From Osedax frankpressi (taxonomy: Eukaryota; Annelida; Polychaeta; Sabellida; Siboglinidae), in NCBI GenBank assembly GCA_964035775.1, contig OZ038313.1, forward strand, positions 28,525,119 to 28,589,118: a DNA stretch of 64,000 bases, in the 5' to 3' direction. The notes under the pieces were generated by a model, which saw only the letters and a list, made by a program, of their open reading frames with translations, did not search any database and was not told the origin of the DNA. Of the stretch, positions 20,839-51,800 are shown in pieces (positions within the stretch are counted from its first letter, which is position 1; the number at the start of each line of letters is the position of its first letter). Made by a program: the position numbers and the translations under genes.

Positions 20839-22394
20839 TTGTACGAAGACTCGCCGCTTCCTTCTTCATCGGCGGTTACACATTTTGTCGCGGATCTCTT
20901 GATAACTACGGCGGAGTGTATAGTTGTTCTATTCTACCGCCATCGTTCAAGAGATACTATGTATTTATTTTGTAACCCCTAAGACATCGATTGGTCTTTT
21001 TTCGCTTCGCTAGGGAAGTGGCTCCTCCTATCGAAACGTTACTCGATTGTTTCATGTATTACGATGAAGTATTTATGCTCAGGACAGACCAATCAGTATT
21101 CGCAAAAACAATAATAGTCATTAATTTGTGATTGTTTATCGTTTTAATACAAGATGATCTATCAAATTAATGTTGAGCGAATTGCTGCATAATAAAAAGT
21201 GTAAAACAATAACATTTAAAAGTTTTTTTTTACAAATTAAACAAAATATATACAGTGATATATATAAATAATTAATAAATATTTAGTCTTATATATATTT
21301 TATATTATTATAATATATATAACAAACCTTGATAATAACAATTAATAGTAATTGTGCTGTAAAGAAATAATGTATCAGTTTAAATAATGAATTCATTTTA
21401 AGGAATATAATCTTATTCAAACGATGCTTCAGATTAGGGTAGTATATACATAAACTAGATAGCATTATTTAGAATGTGTTTGAGCTAATATGCACTTTAC
21501 TGCACAATATGCAGTGCACATGTTACAGACCGCTTAACTACTGATAGTTATTTATAATTCAATTTAAATATAATTAATATCTTAAGTAACTATATTTAAA
21601 ACATTTATTATATTTTTAATTTAATACATTTTCGAAAATTAAAATATCATAACTACACATTTTAGTAACTCGGCAAATAGTGAATACATTTAAATTAAAT
21701 GTAATACATTTTATTCACAAAATCTATGATTCCTAACTGATAAATGTAATTATTAATTTAAAACGTATATTATTAATATATTATATTATTAATATATATA
21801 TAATATATTATTAATAGTTTAACAAATGGGTGTTTACAATAAGCGAAATCGCGACTAATATTGGCCAAAATTACTTTCTTGCGAAATTCTGTAACGAATA
21901 TCTAAACTTTTTTGATGGAGTATTTAGTAAATACTATTTACATATATCAAAAATTCATTTTGTCATGATTTTTGGAAATATTCGAAGTACGAATCTGTTT
22001 ATTGTTCAGTTTATTATTTAATTCCTTTGTCAACAATCAAAAATATTACTTAATATAATTTAACGTTTCAATTAATTCCACACTGTTGGCTTTTTCATTT
22101 GTAGAACGAAAACGCTTCCTATAGATAACTTTAAAATTAGATAATAATATTAAAGTAGCTAATATAAACATGTTATACTATATTATGTATGCATCTAATA
22201 ATAGTTTGTAACATAAATATAGAAATCATATAAAGAAAATAAAATACCTTTTAATTGGTTGTGGTGTAGCTAGACAGTAGATCTATATCTGCACCATTTT
22301 CTCCTTAGCTTACAGTGTGAGATGACGGAGTTTCATGTATAGAAATACTATAAGGAAAACAGCATGAATCATGATCCAAATATATTTCAAAAGA
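20839..22394. other. Globin 3' flank and AT-rich spacer
   Basis: The first 250 bp are GC-richer (about 20840-21080) and may be 3' untranslated sequence. An AATAAA lies at 21191-21196. The open stretch at 21830-22021 has no recognisable family and no supporting splice context. No other gene is seen. Confidence 0.5.
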
Positions 22395-23053
22395 TTAAAT
22401 ATATAGATCATCTTCCATAATAGTACGAGACAATAAAGGATTTATTGTTCCCTCGTTATCTTTGAATTGCAATTCATTCCATATGGCATTATATATTATC
22501 ATTAGTTAATAATATATAATTAAAAAATTACTTTAATATAATAATATTTATATCATTAAATTGTTAAATAATTGTAATTACAAATATTTTAATATATTTT
22601 TAAAACTAATAGAAATATTACAAAACTTGAATCCATAAATTTGAGATTTTTGTAAAACCTCCAGGCTGGTTTAGGAACTGGACTAGCTGCACTTCCATTA
22701 ACTAAATATTTATATTCAAACTAGCTTTTCAATCTTATATAATATGTTCTTATATTATATAATATAATATATATAATATTAATTTTATATTTTAAAGATT
22801 TCAAAGTATAATTTATAATATTAATTTTATTTATATTATTATATCCAATATTTTATAATATTATTAATTAAAAATTACCATTGCATTCCAAATCACTAGT
22901 CAGTTGCACCATTGTTGGATTATTTTCAATTTTATTATGGTAATGATAATTTTTCGGATCCCATAATAATCTATTTGATTCATATGTAGCTATAGTGTAA
23001 TATGTTGTATTGTCTGATTCCATTTCAATTGTGAATGTGTATTGGAAATTATA
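22395..23053 (-). CDS. MADF (Myb/SANT-like) domain protein, partial model
   Basis: Two exons are fairly clear: 22879-23053 and 22622-22701, joined in phase 1 to 2. The first reads YESNRLLWDPKNYHYHNK, matching the MADF opening 'I..v..yp.LWD.....Yknk' and then a helix ending SDLECN. The second reads KPAWRFYKNLKFMDSSF, matching the closing 'W.yy..l.FL' helix. MADF domains are DNA-binding helix bundles found in small transcription factors and in the second protein of PIF/Harbinger transposons. A possible last exon near 22395-22450 ends in TIMEDDLYI and a stop, but its acceptor is poor. An upstream start was not found. A decayed copy of the first exon lies just upstream (23420-23600). It may be a host gene or a transposon-derived gene. 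Confidence 0.45.
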
Positions 23054-23419
23054 CTGCTAATATTGACCACTGGGTACTACTACACTACTTGTGGCATATT
23101 GTTATATAATAGCTATAACTAATCTATAAAATTTCTCAATTGATAAATATCACATGACCTTTACTAAAATGTCATATGCCGATTTCTAGATTCACATAAC
23201 TATTGACACAATGCCTATACTAGTTGACTACTACATCCAAATTATTTGAAATGGTTATTTTTGATATAAGTATATTGATGAAAGTATATAAATACAGATA
23301 TTCCCTTCCAGTATAATTTAGAATAAATATAATTTACTACATATTATATCGACTTCAAAGGATTGCTTATTTAAAAAAACTTATTTTACTTAATTTAAAC
23401 TTATTTTAAAAAACTTAAC

Positions 23420-23600
23420 AGAACATTTCAAATCCCTAGTTAGTTATTCGAATATTCTTGGTTTCTTCACTCCGTTATAGTAATGCTCATTTTTGGTCCC
23501 AGAGTAATTTATGTGATTCATACATAGAAATAATTAGGGTAGTATTCCTATCTGATTTCTTATCAATTATAAATACATATCGTAAATTGACCAATGATTA
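23420..23600 (-). pseudogene. Decayed tandem copy of the MADF-like first exon
   Basis: Read on the minus strand, this stretch contains YESHKLLWDQK in the position of the neighbour's YESNRLLWDPK, preceded by an aligned FIIDKKSDRNTT segment. After the LWD motif a one-base loss shifts the frame, and a stop interrupts the next part; the later segment (KNEHYYNGVKK, LTRDLKC) still aligns in the shifted frame. The shared flanks, including 'cttgtggcatatt', indicate that the whole exon neighbourhood was duplicated. Confidence 0.55.
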
Positions 23601-23759
23601 TATCGCTTGTGGCATATTACATGTTATGTAATAGTGAGATAATATCTACCAAGTAGTATGTCACGTGCATCTATAATGACATATTTTATTTTCAATAATT
23701 TCGCAACTATAAAACTATAGTATAAATATAATTAAAACAAATATAATTTATCATTAGTC

Positions 23760-23803
<44 letters not shown>

Positions 23804-23892
23804 TTGTATGTAGGGTATACTCTAGATACAATCAACATGGTAAGCATATGCTGAATTGATATATTTAAATAAAATGATAATACGTATTTCAA

Positions 23893-23929
<37 letters not shown>

Positions 23930-24770
23930 AACAAGTTATTACTAATTACACATATTTGTATTACAAATAATATAAATTTTAAATAAATGAATATAAAACA
24001 TTTATACTATAATAAGAATGTGTACGTGATATACAGTATTGGTGATACACAAGACCTGTGATACGTGGAGACAATACCAAGATACGTGCTGTTACAGATA
24101 AATGTAATTCATATTTCTTGACGACATTACACGAATTTGTTAATATGTGCTGACCAATTGAATAACTCTATTCTTGACTGTAATGACAACAATGATAGTC
24201 CAAATATTTTGTAATCTATTAATTTATATTATTTAATTACTAATACTAAGTTATTTTATAAGATGAAATAATTAACCAAATATATACAACATAAAAAAGT
24301 AAATATTATATATAATAATAATTATTTAAGTTTCTAGACCTTTGATGAATATACAAATCTCCATTGATGTCTACTTACCCACAAGTTAATTCAATTATCT
24401 TACGAAAATATGTAGATTTACTATAAATAATATATTTTAAAATTAGACTTATCTAAATAATCAACCACACATATATCGTGATATAGTAAACAGATTTCTT
24501 ACAAATACCATATATATATATAAATACAAATATATATATAAATTTGGTTATATTTTATTCAATTAGTATATTTACCAGTTTATTATCAGTTTTCATATTT
24601 AAATTGACCAATACTTTACATCACAATATAATCTATCGATATATTCATTTTTTAAAGGTGCATTTTATATTAGTAGCTTAACTATATCATACATAACTCT
24701 GATTTATACTTTGAAGAATTTATTAAAAATTGAACAATTAATTAAATTAAGTAACAAACAATATTAGTTT
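23601..24770. other. AT-rich spacer with (AT)n tracts
   Basis: It holds two (AT)n tracts, one with an adjoining (TG)n (23760-23810, 23898-23925). A possible minus-strand poly(A) signal AATAAA (24719-24724) lies about 47 nt past the MCM3AP stop. No gene was recognised. Confidence 0.6.
24719..24724 (-). terminator. Probable poly(A) signal of MCM3AP
   Basis: AATAAA on the minus strand, 47 nt beyond the MCM3AP stop codon. In such AT-rich sequence the match alone is weak evidence; the position supports it. Confidence 0.4.
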
Positions 24771-43896
<19,126 letters not shown>

Positions 43897-44639
43897 CTGC
43901 GATATTAAATAATAATTTAAAATATAGTTCATTAGTACATTAATATAAGTATTAGATCTTCATAATATTAAATACTTGTTATTTTAAATTATGTTTACTT
44001 TTAAATTCAATTAATAATTAAGATAATACATTCGTTATAAAAATTAGGTATGGAAGATAAAATTTATAACCTTTAGATATACACAAAATCCCTTAATAAA
44101 ATTGCTTTATTATTACACAAATAACATACTAGTTTTGGAAATTTACATGTGAATTTACTATAAGTATAGAGACCTAAATAATCGCATATTACATTAGTAA
44201 TAAAATAATAATAATTAAAATATAATTAATGAAAATATATAGAAAAAAATGGTAACTCTATATGATTATATATAATATATGTAATATATACTACAATGTG
44301 AAATTATATCATTCAGTCTGATATACCAACAGGTCATATATATTAAGAATTAGCAAATTTAATATAACAAAAACTAGAAATAATATTTGCATATATAAGA
44401 ATAATGAATTACCTATTTATAGAAAAACTAAAAATATATATTAATAGTTATCATAATATTATAGTGATTAGTATTAAAAGCATTCATAAAAATAAAGCAA
44501 TTATATTTATTGATTTTGGTAGTGGTAAACTGTTTTACGACTATTAACATGGTTGTCTATTAATCGGGTTCCCATTATAATGTGTTATTAATATTATGAG
44601 TAAGATATTATATAATACTGGCATATATATTAAATATTA

Positions 44640-44800
44640 TTATATAATAATATTAGGATCAAGTCCGTTGTACGGTGATTTCAAATTATATATTTCTGAA
44701 TAATACTATATATATTTGTATTTGTATTTATGATATTATTTAATAATGTTATGTAATATTGTGAAGCAATTAATGTGCAGTACACAGTGACCAAGGAAGC
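44640..44800 (+). repeat. Dispersed repeat, partial copy
   Basis: It opens with taggatcaagtccgttgtac, matching the start of the family, then loses most of the body. It resumes near the family's end with a gcaattaatgtgcagt-like segment. Confidence 0.5.
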
Positions 44801-44999
44801 ACAAGGAGTATAAAACTATCAGATATTAGAAACATTATATAGTACAACAATCTAATATATAATTATAATGAATTGTATGTGCTATTACTTCTAAAGTATA
44901 TGGACAAAATTAAATAAATATTATTAAATAAAATAAAAAACATAATTACATTTATAATATTGCTTTTCTGAAATAATTGGAAAATAGTGGAATATACGT

Positions 45000-45325
45000 A
45001 GCATTATATATGTTATATATATAACATATATAACTTAAATACACATGTATATCACTAGAGTAAAGTGTTTTTATTATATATAAATGTTATACATAAAATA
45101 TTATACACAATATAAAGTTAATATAAAGTTCCTCGAGGCAATTACATTGTATATACGAATAATTAAATATAACTAGATGAAAGATTTAAATGGGCATATT
45201 TATTCACTATATTCATAATATAGGCGTGGTTTATTTCACTGAATTAGATTTGGAGTGGACTTACAATACTCTGCATAATTTTAACTCGCCATACATAGGA
45301 CTTGATCCTAATATTTAATATTAAA
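45000..45325 (-). repeat. Dispersed repeat, inverted copy
   Basis: Its reverse complement aligns with 49030-49400: caagtcctatgtatggcgag, then a region with gaatatagtgaata and catctagttatat, a gaggaacttta/gggaacttta block and a tatatgttatatatataa palindrome. Identity looks roughly three quarters by eye. No open frame or target-site duplication was found. Confidence 0.7.
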
Positions 45326-46203
45326 TGTACTAGAATAATATAAAAAATATATTGTATTTGTATAATTATATATCTAAATAAGATTAGAAATATAAAGTCA
45401 GTTAATTAATTGGTTTTTATAGTTTCATATAAGAGAATCCTGGATCCGATATTATACATTTTTATTAATTTTAAAGATTCACTAATTTATAAAAAACATG
45501 CATTATTCTTATATTATATTCATTTCAATAAACTAATAATTATAAATATTGTAAATCATTAATAAGAATACATTGCTAAGATCGAAATGTATAGTAATAA
45601 CCTTATCTATATATATAAATGATATAATTAAAAAAATATAATTCAAATTATTTAAGGATGGAATTTCAACACTCATTTATTACACTCATTTTTATATTCA
45701 CAGAATTATATTTAATCGAACATAGAGATTTACTCTACCATAAACATGGAGAGTGACTACCATATATACTTACGAATTATAATTATATAATGATGAATAT
45801 GTACATAATCAATATATTTGAAATTAATAATCTTGCCAATATTGAAACAATACTTTACAGTAAAATGTTACGTATACAGAGATAATTAAAATTTAGATAT
45901 AATTATAGTTATTTATATACTTTACGTGATTTCCTTGTTTGTTTCATTCGGCATTATTACATTGTTCTAAGGTATTGAACATATTTATAGTCGATAACCA
46001 TCGATTTAGAATTACTAAAAAATTACTAATATGTCGAAATACAAAATAAACTATGTAAAGAAATTTGTGAGATATTTAGATCACCGTGTAGAAAGCATTT
46101 CGTTTTTGATAGCAATATAATGAAATATTATTATATAATATGTGTGAAATAGAAGATTTCATAGTTTATCGAATTCTATACACAGCAAATTTTGTTTTGA
46201 ATA

Positions 46204-46305
46204 TTCCGGAACAATTTGGAAAAAATATTCCGGAAATTTCTGCACAAAAACATGAACACCTTTTTCCGGAAAATTTGTTCTAAATTGTAATAAATTATTC
46301 CGGAA
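46204..46305. promoter_or_regulatory. Cluster of four TTCCGGA(A) motifs
   Basis: TTCCGGA occurs near 46204, 46229, 46264 and 46298, in otherwise AT-only sequence. The motif contains the GGAA core bound by ETS factors and is palindromic (TTCCGGAA). A function is not shown. Confidence 0.3.
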
Positions 46306-46463
46306 TAATCGGTTACAATTTGGAATTTTAATTCCAAATAATATTAATTGCTATGGATATATTGGTTACAATTTAAAATACATTGAGAATATTATTTTAT
46401 TAATATCAGTAAATTATAAATATATCACTAAAATAAGATTATTATGAATATTTTTTTTTTAAA

Positions 46464-47638
46464 TTAGTTCAAAAATAGTAACATATACAAATACACATGA
46501 TGACGATGATGGGTGAATTGCAGGTAGTACTCTTGAGAATTGTCAGTGTCTGAAAATAATTTGTTTAGTATAATAAAAATCTTAGTATAATAATAAATTT
46601 TTTAGTATGATAAAAATGATGCAAAAATAATTTTATAAATATTGTAATATTACGAAGGTTATTAATTATATTATAATTCTTCAGCCAATTGAATATACAT
46701 ATTAGTTAATTGCTTTATAGATATATTTAAATATTGTTTGACTTATTTTTAATATACATTTTTAATATTAACCTGATGAGCTGTCACTTTCTATATTGCA
46801 CATTGTTTCTGCAATAAATAACAAAATTAGTAAGAATTCAATTTATTTATTCCGGACATATAAACCAGGCCTATTATGCCTATAAGCATTTATAATGGGT
46901 TAACGTGGTTAATAATTATTCAAACTAACTGGATTCATATTTAATAATTGTATTAGATAATATTTAAAGTTATAATATATATTTATAAAAATATAATATA
47001 TTGGATATTAAATTAAGGAATATTAAATTTAGAAATAATATATTCTATAATAATATATCTAAAACTAAAAATGTGTGAGTTTACTAATTAATTATATTTA
47101 AGTATAAATGTAAAGGTCTTACATAAACTAGTAATTAGGATTACATCATTAACAAGTTACTACCGTTGATATCATGTTGAGAGGCACTATGATGATATTG
47201 TAACGTAGGAATATTCTTATTAGGAATATATAATTTGTATATTATAGTATGTAATATACTATTTAGATGATATATATATATCAAGAATATATACTAGCTT
47301 TGTTCTGGTAATATATTATTTAATATTAACCTTTTAATTCTTCAACTTTATCTTTTTTTTTAAGTTCTATATTAAAATAAATAAAATTATGTATTTCAAT
47401 AAGTTATTGTATATAATAGTCAAAAAATATGACACATTCATTCGTAAATTTTGATACATTTTGTATAATATATATAATGAGGTGATGTATCATTCCGGTT
47501 CATCTTATTTAAACTAATATATAATATATTCATTATTCAATATTAATTTTATTTTTTAGCACAACATTTTACAAGAAAGTTATATATTAATTGATTAACC
47601 TTTCAAATTGTCCAGTTCTCCAACTTTCTTTTCACATT
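46464..47638 (-). CDS. Small coiled-coil protein built from 36-39-nt symmetric exons (partial, unrecognised)
   Basis: Four exons join in the same phase (1-1): 47600-47638 (39 nt), 47331-47366 (36 nt), 46773-46808 (36 nt) and a terminal 46464-46549. They read ECEKKVGELDNLK, ELKKKDKVEELK, ETMCNIESDSSS and then TDNSQEYYLQF...LLFLN with a stop. The first two are charged heptad-like segments, and the third ends in an acidic Ser run. Each has a proper AG acceptor and a G/gttaat donor, and three small exons sharing phase and donor sequence are unlikely by chance. No family is recognised and the 5' end was not found. The order is inferred from phase only, so skipped or additional exons are possible. 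Confidence 0.4.
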
Positions 47639-48831
47639 CTGATTGCACACATTAATAAAATTAATAATTCATATGATTTGTTCTTTACCAAAAATATATA
47701 AATATTTCGACTAGAAAATTTAAATTTAAATTCATGAGAATAATAAAATATGATTATGAGGAATACGCATAGACATTTTAAAATATGGTTAATTATAATT
47801 AAGAAACAAATTTTAAGAGAGGCATAATAGAGGATTTCATTTTATTCTAAAATAATGTATGATTTTCATATATTCAATAACACACTGGCTATCATTATTT
47901 TTATAATCCATATACAAATATATTATGTGGAGTGATAGAATAATATTGATCAATATAAGTTATTAAAATATATTTTAATATAGTTGAATAAATATATGTA
48001 GATTTAAGTATTTTAATAAAATATATATGAAAATGTGAATCATAATTCATTAATATGAATTAGGGACATATATCGATGGATAATATGTATAATATATACA
48101 TATGTACACATACACATAAGTACCAAGTGAAACATATACATACACTAATAATTATATTAATTAAATTAATTAATTATAATAATTACTTAATTTATTACTA
48201 AAATGATTAACATGGTACAATAGACTTAAAAAGATTAAATAACATGATAAAATAGACACATCGAGTTAGTTCTATAATTTAATTATTAGCTAAGGGTGAT
48301 TGATAAATTAAGATAGTAAGGTGTCTTGTAAATTCCAAGTGAAATTAATTAACCAAATTTAAATATAAGTAATTTTAATTTTAAAAGTTAAAATTGTTAA
48401 CCCTTATTTGGATTTTAACATAATATTATTATATATTGTTTACGAATCTTGTTTTCATCTTAGTATAGTTAACGATTGTTTACGAATATTGGCAATATTG
48501 GGTAATACATAGCTGATGTTATGTCTTTGTACATTCTCGGTTGCTAATAATTTTCAATATCTATAATTCAATACTTGGAATTATATATTTATTTTCACTA
48601 ATAATTTATTATATACATACAATATACATATATATTATATTTCTAACATCCTATTAGTTAATATCGGGTACTAGAAAATATAATTATCGGTTCAGAATCG
48701 ATCTCTGGTAAAAAATAAATAATGGTAATTAAAATATGACATATCTTATAAATCTATGATTAACATACTTAACATAATTATTGATAAAAGGTATCAATAA
48801 TTATAGATTTTTTAAACTAAAATTATAAACA
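47639..48831. other. AT-rich spacer before PSMB6
   Basis: It separates the small minus-strand gene from PSMB6 and should contain the PSMB6 promoter and the unseen 5' exons of the small gene. No motif stands out. Confidence 0.5.
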
Positions 48832-51800
48832 ATGACTTCAGGAATGATTCAGCATAGTGTTTTAAACCCTGTTTTATCAGGAAATATGGTTCCAAGTTGG
48901 ATGAACGCAGAAGTAACAACTGGGGTATTTATAATTTAAATTATATATTATTAATTATTTTGTTAACTAATATTATATCCTATATAATTATAATTTAACG
49001 ATATTGTATAACATTAGATATTGTAATTTTTGGTCAAGTCCTATGTATGGCGAGTTCAAATTATTCAGCGTATTTTCAAGTCTACTCCTAATCTATTTCA
49101 GTGATATAAACCAAACCTATTTTATGAATATAGTGAATACATATGCTAATTTAAATATTGCATCTAGTTATATTAAATTATTCCCCTATGCAATTTAACT
49201 GCCGTGGGGAACTTTATATAAATTCATGTTTAATATACATTGTGTATTATATAATGTGTATAACATATGCATATATAGTCAAATCACTTTGCAATATTGA
49301 TATACATTGATATTTAATTTATATATGTTATATATATAATATTTTGCAGTGCACATTAATTGCTCATTAATGTTCTTAATATTTAATTTGATTTAATCAT
49401 CATAATGAATCACATTGTTATTAATAAATATGAGATACTATGAATGTCATTCATTTTATTTTCAATACGCCTATTTAGAATTATCATTACATGCAACTCC
49501 TGCATAATATGAACTCCTGCATAATATGAACTCCCGTACACCGGATTTAAATCTGTTATTTAAAATAATAACTTATACTGTAAAATATAATGTATATTTA
49601 GATAAGTTATTTAACTCTATACATTTATATATATTCTTATAAATCATATTTACATAATATATGCAAAAATAATAATACAAATAATAAATTAATTATTATA
49701 CAACATTTACGTAGACAACTATTATGGCTGTTGAATTTAATGGCGGTGTAGTCATTGCTGCTGATTCGCGAACTTCTTCTGGGTTAATTAATTGTTCAAC
49801 TATACTTAATATAACAGAATATTATTATTGAATTTAGATATTTATCGACTCTACTTCCAATGCACTCTGTATACCAATTAATAATACTTGTATATATATA
49901 GAATTTAGGAATTAAACTGTTTAGGAATTAAATTATTTAGCAATTAAACTATTTAGCAATTAAACTGTTTAGCAATTAAACTGTTTAGCAATTAAACTGT
50001 TTAGCAATTAAACTGTTTAGCAATTAAACTGTTTAGCAATTAAACTGTTTAGCAATTAAACTGTTTAGCAATTACACTGTTTAGCAATTAAACTGTTTAG
50101 CAATTAAACTGTTTAGCAATTAAACTGTTTAGCAATTAAACTGTTTAGCAATTAAACTGTTTAGCAATTAAACTGTTTAGGAATTAAACTGTTTAGGAAT
50201 TAAACTATTTAGCAATTAAACTGTTTAGCAATTAAACTGTTTAGCAATTAAACTGTTTAGCAATTAAACTGTTTAGCAATTAAACTGTTTAGAAATTAAA
50301 CTGTTTAGCAATTAAACTGTTTAGTAATTAAACTGTTTAGCAATTAAACTGTTTAGTAATTAAACTGTTTAGTAATTAAACTATTTAGGAATTAAACTGT
50401 TTAGCAATTAAACTGTTTAGCAATTAAACTGTTTAGCAATTAAACTGTTTAGCAATTAAACTGTTTAGCAATTAAACTGTTTAGCAATTAAACTGTTTAG
50501 CAATTAAACTGTTTAGCAATTAAACTGTTTAGCAATTAAACTGTTTAGCAATTAAATTGTTTAGCAATTAAACTATTTAGCAATTAAACTGTTTAGCAAT
50601 TAAACTATTTAGCAATTAAACTGTTTAGCAATTAAACTGTTTAGCAATTAAACTGTTTAGCAATTAAACTGTTTAGCAATTAAACTGTTTAGCAATTAAA
50701 CTGTTTAGCAATTAAACTGTTTAGCAATTAAACTGTTTAGCAATTAAACTGTTTAACAATTAAACTGTTTAACAATTAAACTGTTTAACAATTAAACTGT
50801 TTAGCAATTAAACTGTTTAGCAATTAACTGTTTAGTAAGTAAACTGTTTAGCAATTAAACTATTTAGCAATTAAACTGTTTAGCAATTAAACTGTTTAGC
50901 AATTAAACTGTTTAGTAATTAAACTGTTTAGGAATTAAACTGTTTAGCAATTAAACTGTTTAGCAATTAAACTGTTTAGCAATTAAACTGTTTAGCAATT
51001 AAACTGTTTAGCAATTAAACTGTTTAGCAATTAAACTGTTTAGGAATTAAACTGTTTAGCAATTAAACTGTTTAGCAATTAAACTGTTTAGCAATTAAAC
51101 TGTTTAGCAATTAAACTGTTTAGGAATTAAACTGTTTAGGAATGCACAGTACATTTATTAAAACCTACATATGGATATATATTTGATATACGGCAGTAGA
51201 TGGTAACCACGCTAGAGTATATTGTTTAATAATAATTATATCTATTTATGATTCGTGTAATTCAGTAGTTATACTGAGTATACTTTTATCCAAATTAAAT
51301 ACTAATATACTAATATAGATCATACATTCCAAATCGAGTTACCGATAAATTGACCAAAGTCACTGACAATATATATTGTTGTCGCTCTGGTTCGGCAGCT
51401 GATACTCAGGCTATTGCTGATATTGTTAATTATCATATTAACTTCCATAGGTTTGTAAATTACACTTCTAGCATCAGTCAGATTATTAAAATCTAAGAAT
51501 TATTAATATTATTCCTAAATTATAATTAAATTTGATTTTAAAAATGATCAAAATATTTTTTAGTTAATTAATAAATATTATTTTCTAACCAAATATTGGT
51601 ATAGAATAAAAAATACTAGTTTTATTTTTTTAATTTGTGAATTACTATTTGTCTTAGGATTGACACAGGTGAGTCTGCTCTAGTCAAAACTGGCGCTAAA
51701 CTATTTCAGGAGCTCTGTTATAGCTATCGTGAAAGTTTGTCTGCGGGCATTATATGTGCAGGCTATGACGATAAACTAGGTGGCCAGGTTTGTATCCGTA

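Larger units (their letters stand above)
43897..46463. other. Spacer upstream of MCM3AP with dispersed repeat copies
   Basis: Very AT-rich. It holds a forward fragment (about 44640-44800) and an inverted copy (about 45000-45325) of the repeat also found at 49030-49400, and a cluster of four TTCCGGA motifs (46204-46305). The MCM3AP promoter and any 5' exon should lie here, but neither was identified. Confidence 0.6.

Noticed and set aside
21830-22021. 63-residue plus-strand open frame after the globin gene
   Set aside because: AT-driven composition, no family resemblance and no splice borders.
47155-47210. A fifth microexon (SQHDIN) of the small minus-strand gene
   Set aside because: It has AG and GT borders but is 23 nt long, which would break the shared 1-1 phase of the others.
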